A stretch of DNA of 64,000 nucleotides, taken from Chamaecrista fasciculata. Taxonomy: Eukaryota > Streptophyta > Magnoliopsida > Fabales > Fabaceae. Below the pieces are notes generated by a model that had not been told where the DNA came from, did not search any database, and saw only the letters and a list, made by a program, of their open reading frames with translations. Positions 48,109 to 59,230 of the stretch are shown piece after piece. Numbering within the stretch: position 1 is the first letter of the stretch; each line of letters opens with the position of its first letter. The translations under genes were made by a program, and so were the position numbers. The stretch spans positions 1 through 64,000 of the forward strand of contig QANZ01013102.1 in assembly GCA_003254925.1 (NCBI GenBank), read 5' to 3'.

Positions 48109-48714
48109 ATTTAAGTTTTTGTAATTGACCATTTTGACTGAATTAGTAAGAGAATCTCCCGTGAAGAAAAGAAAAAATAGAAAGAAGTACTCCCCATTTC
48201 TCGATTGCTTTTCACGATCCAATTTCTATACAATGAGGCAAGTATTGATTTGAGAAAATTTACTGTTATGGGCTTCACCACCACGACGGGGCCCTTTCCC
48301 CCGGCGGGTTTACACCCTCCCATTTGGGGATCCCCCAAGTGTGTGGGTGCTGGGAATCGAACAGGGGACCTCCCCCTTATCAACCCCAAACACCCACTCC
48401 TTGTACCACTTGAGCTAATTTAGCAGTGGGTGTTTGGGGTTGATAAGGGGGAGGTCCCCTGTTCGATTCCCAGCACCCACACACTTGGGGGATCCCCAAA
48501 TGGGAGGGTGTAAACCCGCCGGGGGAAAGGGCCCCGTCGTGGTGGTGAAGCCCATAACAGTAAATTTTCTCAAATCAATACTTGCCTCATTGTATAGAAA
48601 TTGGATCGTGAAAAGCAATCGAGAAATGGGGAGTACTTCTTTCTATTTTTTCTTTTCTTCACGGGAGATTCTCTTACTAATTCAGTCAAAATGGTCAATT
48701 ACAAAAACTTAAAT
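48109..48714. repeat. Perfect 290-bp inverted repeat around a tRNA-derived SINE
   Basis: Arms 48109-48398 and 48425-48714 are exact reverse complements as far as I can check, separated by 26 nt (48399-48424). Read on the minus strand from the spacer, TTAGCTCAAGTGG (48406-48418) is a pol III A box and GTTCGATTCCC is a B box (minus-strand copy at 48352-48362, plus-strand copy at 48461-48471). The A box is only in the spacer, so only the minus-oriented copy has both boxes. The left arm ends next to the single N at 48108. Identical open frames on both strands are a consequence of the symmetry. It may be genuine or a snap-back assembly artefact. Confidence 0.9.
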
Positions 48715-50496
48715 CATTTTGGCCTCAGCGTCTAATATAACCAAAAGTTTATGGGCAAAAATGTAATTGAATTTGAATTAATACTCAATATATACGTTTT
48801 GATATGGATTAGTGATTTAATTATGACTTTTGGTTTCAACTTTAATTATGTAATAGAGAAAAAAGTTACTGAATTTAAATTGTGTATATTGGCCTCATTT
48901 CTCTCATGTCTGCTTTGTCTGATTTGTTTGACTTCTAAAAGCTTTACCTTTACAGGCTTACAGCATCATATAGGAATAGGATATGACCCATGAGAGACAT
49001 GGTGAGCTTAATAAAAAACAGCAAATGAAGGAGATGGTCCAAAACAAATCCACATAACAACAACTTATTACAGCTGAATGCTCTATTCTTACGTCCAAAG
49101 GAATCTCTAGTACAACCCACGCTTGTATTTCCTCGGTAAGATAAACAAATATACGAATTCTTCTTAAAACCAGCTTTTAAAGAATTGGATCAAATATGTA
49201 AGTATTTAGTGCCGTGGGAGGCAGGTTACACTGATCGGGAGGAGTTTGGATACTCTAGAGTCTAGAGTTTCTTTTCATATATTTTTTTTATAGATTTAGA
49301 GTAAAAATATAGATTCTATTAAATAAAAATATTTAAAAATCAACTAGTTATTTTGGATTCGAATATAATTAGTTTTTGCTTAAACCGTTACACGAATAGA
49401 TATAAGAAACTTATAATTATACCAAAAAGAATTGGATCAGATCGAACGAATAATTCAACTAGTTAAATTCGAACTTGTGGAGAAGAGTGACCTCGATTAT
49501 ACTTAAAAAAATGTTCAATCGGTCAAATTGCTTTGGATCACGATCACTCGGACAAAATTGAAAATAATTGGGTCAAATTGGAAACATAACTAGAAAAAAA
49601 CTAAAAGTTGAACGGGTCACTAAAAGAAGTCCATTTTTTATAAGCTTTCTTGGTTGTTTTTTTCATGCTTTTGAATTGAATCTTGAGTTTAGTTATGAGG
49701 TATGAATTACGATGGAATTTTAAAATATGTTCTTTGGTTGATATTTTTTTTAAGTTAATATGAATTGTAATATAAATCATGTGTGAATAATAGTGTCCTA
49801 AAATGTAGTCTATATAATATATATTTATATTTTATTATTATCTGAATAACTTTGGTTTATAAGTATATATTTATTTTTATAGTTATATTTTTAATACAAT
49901 TATTTAGTTTATAATGTTAATTTACAATATAAAATGTATTACTTATTTTAATATCGATTGATTATTATTCTTAATATATTTATGACATCATCTATCTTCC
50001 GATTCAATCAGTTCAACAAATCAAATGATATGTAGAGGAGAATGAACCGTTTTTAAAAGCATTGCTAAAACCCTATCATTGCACAAGAAGAATGTAAATT
50101 GTCTGATACGAATTCTTTCCATTTGGCCAACATGAATCATCATCTAACTTGATCATGTTAAAACATATGGCTTATACTCTCCATCCCATTTCTTTTTTCT
50201 TGCCTAGTTTAAAATCATCCAAGAAATATTGCTTGCCAAGTTTTGTTCTTGTTTCAAATAAAGAAATCATATAGCATTCAAAATCAATGAATCATCACAA
50301 CACATATATAGTATTACACCGTTACTATACCAAAAGAACCAGTCCATATCACAAATTTTACAAAGCTCTAGACTGGAAACTATACAAAGTAAAAGCGTAA
50401 GCAAGCACCAATAAAATCAGTGCTCATGGTATACACCTATACTTTCTGAAACAAAAAAGATTGGAAAATTGGCATGGCTTCGGGTAATTCATTTCC
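48715..50496. other. AT-rich intergenic DNA
   Basis: I see no gene or well-defined element. The stretch is AT-rich, with weak repetition of 'aattggatcaaat' phrases near 49180-49620. The last few hundred bases precede the stop codon of the PPR gene (50497) and should include its 3' untranslated region. Confidence 0.45.
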
Positions 50497-51733
50497 TTAC
50501 AACATTTTCACAACCCAAAGCTTATATTTCCTTATATACAGATATACAAGACAAGGTCCTATTAGATTGGCATCAGAAAGTGACTTACAGAGCTTGAGGT
50601 AGTTATCTACATTCCCTAATTGTTGGATCCTCTTCCTTAATCCTTGAAGCACAGCAGCCCTGTCCAAGTAATCCGGATAGAATCCCAACTCGAGCATTTT
50701 CGTGACAGTGTCGGCAGCCTCATTGAAGTGCCCGCCTTTGATATAGCCTCTTAACAACCATGACAGAGTCTTCTTCTTCTGCGGTGAGCTAGATACTTCC
50801 ATCCGAGTCAGAAGCCTTGCCGTGGCACCGACTTCCTTTTGTGAAGCGCAAATGGCAAGGACAATGTCGTAGAGATCCCCATCCGGCTCCTTGCCAACAA
50901 GCTTCATCTCCCACAGCTGCCTCTCGGCCTCAATTCCTCGGCCAGCACAAATATACATAGCGAGGAGCCTCTCATGAATCACTCCATGGAGCGATGCGCT
51001 ACCTTGTTGGATAACCCAATTAGACAAACACACCCCATCAGCTAAAAGATCCGATTGATACTTCTCGACAAGCTCAACATCTTCCAGATCTAGTTCTGCT
51101 ATAAACCCAGACCTCGCAAAACCTTTCAGCTTGCGTAGGGCTTTGGCGACTTCAGTGAGCTCCTTAACGACAGCAGTCATTGCAATAAGATAACTGTAGA
51201 TCTCCGGCTTCAATCCAGATTCTCTAAATTGAATCACCAATCTGACTGCACCTCTATAGTCACCCTCAGCCTGGAAAAGGAAAGTTTTATCTAGTCACTC
51301 ATCCATCTACCAGAGTATAAGCAATAAGTAGTACTAAGGGCTGATAGTTGCATTCATTATGAAGTTGATCACCCAAATATTATTCCACAACAAACTGAGG
51401 TAGCCACAAATAAGAATTGGAAAAGATATTCCCCAATACATAACCCCCCCTGCCAAGAACAAAAAACTAGCATAGAGTGCATAAACCGGTAATGCCCATG
51501 TTATGGGTTACCCAAGCACAGCTTTTGCCATAAGATGAAAACTGAAGATATGACAGAAAAATTGATGTGGTAAAACATATACTTCTCAACAGAACATAAA
51601 TTAAAAGTTCCTTAAAAGTGATAAAACAGCAATTAAGCTGATGAGACAAATTTTATCAAAGCTAGCCAACAATGCTATCAAGTTCCTCACTGGGACTCAA
51701 AGCAGAGCAATCTCAGACATTTAGATATATCGT

Positions 51734-51767
<34 letters not shown>

Positions 51768-52576
51768 AATTTCAGTTAACAAGGTTAACAAATGCTTACC
51801 ATCATCTTCCAAGCAAGATACCCAGTTGGTCCTCCTTTACGCCCTTCTGGATCATCCTCAGATATATAAGGAATTCCACGCCTCAAAACCTCTTCCACAA
51901 ATGCAATCCCTCTCTCCTTCTCACCCATTTCCCAATACAATGAAATCACTTTCTCAATCATGCTGAAACCAGGCCTCAACCCCACACAATCCATATCCAC
52001 AAGCAAGTCAACGACATCCCCAACACCATGCTGTTCTTGAATCAGCTTCTTCACCCACCCACACATTATCACAACCATGAGCTCCATCGTCTCTTTATCC
52101 ACTCGATTCTCTTTCCGCAACCAATCAAACACCTCGAGTGCACACCACGAGTCTCTGCCGTCTTGCGAGAAGTAAACCAGCACGAGCTGCAATTCCCTCG
52201 CCGAGAGGCGTTCGTTCATTTCCTCGAGAATGTCAGAAGGCTCTCTCGCCATTCGCTCGAGTTCCTCGATGGCTTCGAAGAAACCCTCGCTCATTTCGTC
52301 TTCGTCGTCGCTGGTCAAGAATTGGTCTAATTCCACCGATTTCAATAGCCTGAGCCTTCTGAATCTGATTGTTGTTGAACTGGGTTTTGACTTTGACGTA
52401 ACAAATGCGAGGTTTTGGTGCTTTTTGCAGAGTCTAGCTGCTGAAACTGAAACCCCATGACAAAATTTGATGGAAAGTGTACGGCGAGGATAAAAACGGT
52501 GTCGCTGAATCGAAGGCAAAGAAGAAGACACCAAACCCAAGTCGGCCAATGGAGCAAACCCATGTGCAGAGGCCAT
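50497..52576 (-). CDS. Pentatricopeptide repeat protein, plastid-targeted type (At2g30100-like)
   Basis: Two exons, 52576-51800 and 51270-50497, are joined in phase 0 (KMM|AEGDYRGAV) to give 516 aa. Residues 1-50 are rich in Ser, Arg and Ala with few acids, as in a chloroplast transit peptide. An acidic block (LTSDDEDEM) and a helical region follow. Helix-turn-helix repeats of PPR type occupy much of the rest, e.g. ALEVFDWLRKENRVDKETMELM in exon 1 and the segment ending GLKPEIYSYLIAMTAV at the start of exon 2. The family binds organellar RNA in a sequence-specific way; the target cannot be read here. Repeats are degenerate and no DYW/E domain is present. In Arabidopsis the probable orthologue lies beside the UBL-LRR and UBA1 genes. 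The 529-bp intron is GT-AG. Confidence 0.9.
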
Positions 52577-53384
52577 TTAATAATAGAAATTCAGTGGCAA
52601 GAAGAAGTGGGGTAGAGAGGAATTATACGAAAGCAGAAAGGATTGAATCCTCTATTGAACCTTTACAAATAAAGGTAGTCCCAGGAAAAACTAAACCCCA
52701 ATTTTCCCACACTTTCTCAGCATCCAAACAAGAAATAGGGAAGAATGAATCTGTCAAACGAAGAGAAATAGTGACGGGAAAGATGGGGAGAAAGGGAATC
52801 GAAAGAGGAAACGGTGAAAATGGAAGGAAAGAGAACCCAATAAATGGGTGTCATGGGATTGTCTTGCTCTTGCCACCATAACAAGACAGTTTAGGTCTCC
52901 ACTATTGAGTGCTATGAAAGAAAATTAAAAAAACTCGAACTTTTGAGGATTACTGAGTAGTGACAGACGGACATAGCGAGAGTTGAGGAATTTTAGCGAA
53001 AGGATACGTGTACCAACCGAGGCTACACAGTAAGCGGCTAACGACTACATCAAACGACGCTGTCGTTTTGCGAGATGGATGGTGAGACTGTAGTTCACGG
53101 GCCTACGGCCCATAATACATTGTGGGTTAATAAGTATGGAAAGGGTTTATTTGGACTTCCAAATAAATCCCAACGCTTTTTTATGCCAAAAAATAAAATC
53201 CCAACGCTTTTTGCATGGCAAGTACTATTTTTTTATATTAAAAAAATTAACTTTTTGGGGCCTTCAAAAACGTTTTTTGGGCTTTTCTTGATGAATTTCC
53301 TTTGAACAAAAAAAAAAAATGAGAAGAAAGCTAGGTTATTATGGATTGACGGGTTGTTGACTATCAAGTTATTTTTAAGAAGGG
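52577..53384. other. PPR upstream region
   Basis: This is the upstream flank of the PPR gene. An open frame on the plus strand (52477-52881) is low in complexity, overlaps the PPR first exon in antisense and has no recognisable domain. After 53100 the DNA is AT-rich. No other gene is seen. Confidence 0.4.
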
Positions 53385-53387
53385 TTA

Positions 53388-54905
53388 GGGTCGGTTCGTT
53401 TGCGCTTATAATAAAATTTGCTCTGATTATAATTAAAGTTGATTATTTGTGTATTGGTGTTTGGATGAAAGTTGATTATTTGGTGTGAAATTATTGAAAT
53501 GGGTATGTAATGATTGTGGTTGGTAGATAGAAAGGTAAGGAAATTGATAAATTGTATAGGGTAGAAATGGAAGAAAAAGTTGAAAAAAGTAAGATGTAAT
53601 TTGATTATAATCAAAGTGTGTTTGGATGTGATTGTTGCTTATAGAAAAATCAAATTATGTCACTGTTTGCCTTGGAAAGCGTGAAAATATGATTATAATC
53701 ATGTGCAACTTTGGAGGTGATTATTTTGTTTGGTCCACCGAACTAATTTTGCCTATGAAATGGTCGACCAATAAGGACTAAAGTGTAGCATTTTTTCGAA
53801 TCAGGCCCCGACATTCGGTGGACCACCGAATAAAATGGTCCACCGTTTCGCACAAGATGAGAGAGAATGAAAAAACCACTCCGGACCCGAAAAAACTATT
53901 CAATTTAGCAAAAACTTTTCATTCATCCCCTCTCTCTTGTCTCTCGAGTCATTGTTGCTGCTCCCTTTTTCTGTCAGCCACCACCTCTTTGCCGCCGTTA
54001 TTCTCTCCGACCACCGTCTCTTCCTCTTCTTGTTCTTTTTCCGTCACCGCTGTTCTCTTCCTCTTCCATTTTCACTATCTCATTTGTCATTCGTCGTCCT
54101 TCATAGTCGCCGGTCGTTCGAGTTCATCCACCGTCGAAGCTCCACCATCGTCGTTCAATTCGCCGGTCATCGCAGGCTGTACATAAATTAACGATGAAAC
54201 TAATTAATTTTAAGACTTCTCTGTTCCTGAAATTTTTTTATAATGATTGAAAATGAATCTTACAAATTCAGATCTATATATTTAAAACTAGTGACAGTAA
54301 ACATTTTCTCTCATCCTCATTGCCTCTCCAGACTCGTCTCTCTCTCTCCTCGCACAATCGGAGCCGCTCGTCGTCGCCGAAACTGCGGAAGAGTTTTTAT
54401 TAGAGACGACGGCGAATGTAGAGATCTAGGAAGCAGAGTAAAGGGAGGGCGGCGAAGAGGATGCAGAGGATGAGAGGGGAGAAGAGGAAGAGGAAGACGT
54501 AGCGAATCTGGTGGTTTCGAAGCCAAGAGGAGGTGGCGGCGACGACATTCAACATGAACGGAGGGACGACGAGAGAGGGAGAGAGAGGGGGAAAACAATG
54601 GCCAAAATATGAATTTCAATCCTAAACTATTTGGGCAAAATAACAAGTTAGCCCAACACAAGAATGAATGTTTACAAACTGACCCCATATTGAAATAATT
54701 GACCATTTTACCCTTGTGATGAGTGATTGATTGTATTAGAGTATAGGTAATTATAGGTATATATATAGGGGTATAAGTGTAATTAAGTGTGTTTGATTAT
54801 AAAAAAATTATGATTATCATTTGATCAGGAAAAAAACGCAAACGAACATGTTTATTACGATTATAATCAGAGCAGATTATAATCAGAGCGCAAACGAACT
54901 GGGCC
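53388..54905. mobile_element. PIF/Harbinger-like element, 1518 bp, with gene-like core
   Basis: The terminal repeats GGGTCGGTTCGTTTGCGCT and GGCCCAGTTCGTTTGCGCT (right, complemented) match at 16 of 19 positions. A TTA target duplication flanks it (53385-53387 and 54906-54908). Repeated 'tgattataatc' motifs fill the subterminal regions. The core (about 53920-54600) is much richer in GC and in CT tracts than the flanks, resembling leader or first-exon DNA in both orientations, but no transposase or intact domain is seen. It is non-autonomous. Confidence 0.75.
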
Positions 54906-54908
54906 TTA

Positions 54909-55592
54909 GTTTATGATGTAAAGTAGACATGGTATGCAACTAGTGATGTGACTCCATACACAGTTTTGATTGGTTAAAAAAATTATTTTTTATTTTTGAG
55001 CATTAAATTACTTAAACAAAGATATTATACCACATCGCAATAGTATGCATATCACATTTTGCATCTTAGAAGTTTTCATTTAAAAAATGATAACTTTTTT
55101 TTTTGGCCTAAAAAAAATGATAACTTAAAAATCCTTTTTAGCGTGTTGACTCTTAGAGTCATAATCTTATCTTATATTTTATTATTAGTGATAACTAGGA
55201 GTACTCTAATATTCTCCTATCGCCTTTTTTCTTGAAAGAGAGACTAATTTCGTTTGTTGGTGGCCGTTGAGATGGGCGATCACCCACGTCTCAACGATCC
55301 ATTATGTGTATATTCTGAGATCTATGGAGACTACTCCTAAAATCTCAAACATGTCTCCACTCTCTCTCTAATTAACTCCATTATATCATTTCTATATGTA
55401 CCTCTCATAAACTCTAAAATAGATTAGATACTCTTTTCTTACTATCTGTATTCTTTTTTTAATTTGATCGTCAAAATACTTTCACATTTATCAAAACTTC
55501 AATCAATGATCTATGACTAAGGTAAGATCCTAGGCTTATTTTAGTTTGTTAATTAGTATAGTTATTTTTAAAATGATTGGAAAGCAAATCTT
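54909..55592. other. AT-rich intergenic DNA
   Basis: No gene, repeat or element that I can name is visible. A short 'aaaatgataacttttttttttggcc' type self-similar stretch occurs near 55085-55135. Confidence 0.4.
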
Positions 55593-57466
55593 TTGTTTTT
55601 AGAATAGATTCTATGAGGAGTGTGTTTCTTTTATCTGATTTTGTTATGTATCAATGCACCTCCAAAAGAATACACATTTTTTATGTGTTGATGTTTAAGC
55701 TTTACTGAATCTTCTATCTGTATGACTTTACGACTTCTTCTAATGAAATGCAAAGTTTGTCCAAAAAAAATATTTAATGCATTATTTGACCAAAAGAAAA
55801 AGAGAAAATAATGCATTAACAAATTTGTTTTTAAATTCTTAGATTATTTAATCTTATTAATTGAACAATTTTTTTGTTTGAGAAATTAAATTAATATATA
55901 TTTTTTAAAATCAAAATATTCACCGTTGAGAATAGCAATTAATTTCTTCGTCATGAATCCTTCATTTATACAAGACAGGCCACAAATTGTCTTTTATATT
56001 CAAGGTAAGATTCAAATCTCTATCGTACCACTTAATTAGAGGAACAAGTTAGAAACTACAGACCACACTTTATATTTGTTTGTTTGCGTGTTGCTCTTCA
56101 CTTATACGTAGCTTCTTCTGAAGGAAGAAAAAAAGAAAGACCCGTCATTGCAATTTATTTGCACAGTTCAAAGGAATTCATAAAGAGGAAGAAAATATTT
56201 TGACTACCAATGTATTCTTGTATTGGCTATAGACTTGTTTCAGTGGATATATTTGTGTAATTAAGCATTTCTTACGCATCCCAAAACAACTATAAACAAA
56301 CATATCAATGAAGGAGTAATTTACAATACTACATGCAAAGCTTATTAATTATGTGTATGTGTGTTAGTGAGTGTGTATAACAACTCAAAAAGTTGAATAT
56401 ATCAGTGATTTATCCATAATTTTTTTAAAAATTAAAACATAACATATATATTTGTGTAATAATCAGGCGCCTCATATATAATAATGCATCTTATAAAATC
56501 ATTTTGCTTTCCANTTGTTTTTAGAATAGATTCTATGAGGAATGTGTTTCTTTTATCTGATTTTGTTATGTATCAATGCACCTCCAAAAGAATACACATT
56601 TTTTATGTGTTGATGTTTAAGCTTTACTGAATCTTCTATCTGTATGACTTTACGACTTCTTCTAATGAAATGCAAAGTTTTTCCAAAAAAAATATTTAAT
56701 GCATTATTTGACCAAAAGAAAAAGAGAAAATAATGCATTAACAAATTTGTTTTTAAATTCTTAGATTATTTAATCTTATTAATTGAACAATTTTTTTGTT
56801 TGAGAAATTAAATTACTATATATTTTTTAAAATCAAAATATTCACCGTTGAGAATAGCAATTAATTTCTTCGTCATGAATCCTTCACTTGTATAAAACAA
56901 GCCACAAATTGTCTTTTATATTCAAGGTAAGATTCAAATCTCTATCGTACCACTTAATTAGAGGAACAAGTTAGAAACTACAGACCACGCTTTATATTTG
57001 TTTGTTTACGTGTTGCTCTTCACTTATACGTAGCTTCTTCTGAAGGAAGAAAAAAACAAAAAGACCCGTCATTACAATTTATTTGCACAGTTCAAAGCGA
57101 ATCAATTTTTTATTTAGAATTCATAAAGAGGAAGAAAATATTTTGACTACCAATGTATTCTTGTATTGGCTATAGACTTGTTTCAGTGGATATATTTGTG
57201 TAATTAAGCATTTCTTACGCATCCCAAAACAACTATAAACAAACATATCAATGAAGGATATATAAACATTAATTTACAATACTACATGCAAAGCTTATTA
57301 ATTATGTATATGTGTGTTAGTGAGTGTGTATAACAACTCAAAAAGTTGAATATATTAGTGATTTATCCATAATTTTTTTAAAAATTAAAACATAACATAT
57401 ATATTTGTGTAATAATCAGGCGCCTCATATATAATAATGCATCTTATAAAATCATTTTGCTTTCCA
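55593..57466. repeat. Direct duplication of about 0.93 kb across a one-base gap
   Basis: Copy 1 (55593-56513) and copy 2 (56515-57466) align end to end from 'ttgtttttagaatagattc' to 'attttgctttcca', separated only by the N at 56514. They differ by scattered substitutions and several small indels; copy 2 has extra blocks near 57099-57120 and 57260-57270. Neither holds a gene; the matching 63-codon open frames reflect the duplication. The single N at the exact junction suggests two alleles placed in series by the assembler, though a real tandem duplication is possible. Confidence 0.9.
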
Positions 57467-57633
57467 CATATATATATGTTAGGGTTCATATTGATGGGAA
57501 GATTGTGTGAGATAAACTTTAATACTCAAAACTTGATGAGTAGAAGAAAGTGTATATTGATTCATAGCTTTCAAATTTTGAAGAGAGTTTTTTCTCTCTC
57601 TATCATTCTTCTTTCACTGTTCTCTGATAGTGG

Positions 57634-58309
57634 TAGAGCTGGCAAAACGGGCCGGCTCGGCCCAAGCCCGGAGTGGCCCGTAATAGTAAGGGTTGGGCCG
57701 GGCTGGCCCATTTTTAAAATGGGCCATCAATTGGCCAGTCCAAGCCCAACCCTTTACAGCCCAAGCCCAAACTCATAATTAATGTACTGTACATTCCTAA
57801 ATAATCAATCATTAACATATCCGAGAACACAAAAATGCAAGCAACTGGTAAGATTAAATAAATAATTTTTAAACCCAAAGGGAAAAAAAAACTTGGTGGG
57901 TGCTTCCATTCATCCGTGCAGTATGTGTTTAATTTGTACAACAACATTTTAAAAAAAAGAAAGAAAGAAAAAGCCCATCCTGAGTTAATTAATTAATCTC
58001 AGGAATAGTCTGAAGCACAGGTCTCCAATGCTTACGATGATGCTGATGATAATGATAATTCAATAAGTGAACCAGAACATGTTGTGCACAATCCCTATTA
58101 GTATTAATTATTCCTTCATTCTTTTTGTTTAATATTTGTTGAAGCTATGTTAAAACAGGCTGGCCCGTGTCCAACTCGGCCCAACCCGTTGAGGCCCGTT
58201 TTGTGATTGGGCCGGGCCAGGCCAGCCCAAATTTGCAAAATGGGCCAAAATTCACAGCCTAAGTCCTTTTTTTGTGGGCTATTGGGCCAAATCCATTTTG
58301 CCAGCTCTA
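57634..58309. mobile_element. Non-autonomous hAT, deletion relative of the 7402-11044 element
   Basis: This 676-bp element has perfect 14-bp ends, TAGAGCTGGCAAAA and its complement, and an exact 8-bp duplication, GATAGTGG (57626-57633 and 58310-58317). Its left ~90 bp matches the complemented right end of the 7402-11044 element, including TGGCCCGTAAT and AAGGGTTGGGCC-like motifs. Its right ~150 bp matches the complemented left end. It is thus the same family inserted in the opposite direction, with the transposase removed. The ends are better preserved than those of the larger copy, so it is probably younger. Confidence 0.94.
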
Positions 58310-58317
58310 GATAGTGG

Positions 58318-58847
58318 AGAACCTAGACTTATCCACTTAGTTCAAATGGTGACCACACACTTGTTTTTTTAAAGGAAGAGAGAAGAGTTTTTATACCCTA
58401 CCAGGTCTAATGCCTCTTCATCTCAACAACCATCAAATTAGGCCTTCTTCTAATAGAGATGGTCCATTAGTCACATGGACTGAGACCACTTTAAGAAATA
58501 TTAAAAAATAATCCAACAGATTGATGTGCTATAGTTCATAGTCTATATATGTATATATGATGATGATAATGATAATCCTAAAGCAAATTCCTAGTCTATA
58601 ATACATCCAAAGAAAAACTCAATTGTGAGAGCTAGTCTCTTCTTATGATGAAACTTCGATAGTAATAAAAATATCAAGAGTACAAAAAAAGATATAAGAA
58701 TTAGCTAAATCATTCGTTGGTTGATCAATTATTTTATATATAAGAACTTGAGGAAAATTTTGGAGTCATTTCCTATCAGATAATTAATTATGGTGGAATT
58801 TACATGAAAACACATAGTTACAACGAATATGATGTGACAGGTCTAAT
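58318..58847. other. AT-rich spacer
   Basis: No gene or named element is visible between the hAT right target duplication and the next element's TAA. Confidence 0.45.
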
Positions 58848-58850
58848 TAA

Positions 58851-59192
58851 GGGTCTATTTGGGAGCCTCAATATCTTGATTTCATCTCATTCAATCATCA
58901 TCTCATCTTAGGATTAGATGAACAGTAATGGTTTGGTGTTTTTTTGGAACCTTCATCTCATCTCATCTTATCCACATCATCATCTCATTCACAACATCAT
59001 CTCATTTTCTCTTACAATTACTAATCTATCCCTACTTATACCCCTATAATTACCTATACTTTAAAACAAATATAAAAAAAAGAATTAGACAAAATAATAA
59101 TTTTACATACCCTCATTTATTACACTTATAATTTTCTCTATCCATCTATCATTTCTCATCATTTTTTTTTTCTCTTTTCCACTCACACACTC

Positions 59193-59230
<38 letters not shown>

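Noticed and set aside
48352..48424. A functional tRNA gene
   Set aside because: A and B boxes are present, but acceptor and anticodon stems do not pair as in a tRNA; the head belongs to a SINE.
48111..48712. Identical 92-codon frames on opposite strands
   Set aside because: They follow from the perfect inverted repeat around a SINE; no protein family is recognisable.
52477..52881. 134-codon plus-strand frame upstream of the PPR gene
   Set aside because: It overlaps PPR exon 1 in antisense, is Lys/Arg/Asn-rich low-complexity text and has no domain.
53818..54186. Ser/Leu-rich frame of 122 codons as a membrane protein
   Set aside because: It is low-complexity translation of CT-rich DNA inside a Harbinger-like element, with several overlapping frames of equal quality.
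58020..58105. Acidic 25-codon frame in the 676-bp hAT resembling the transposase tail
   Set aside because: The element is inverted relative to the full copy, so the tail should lie on the other strand and near the other end; the likeness is a chance Asp/Asn-rich run.
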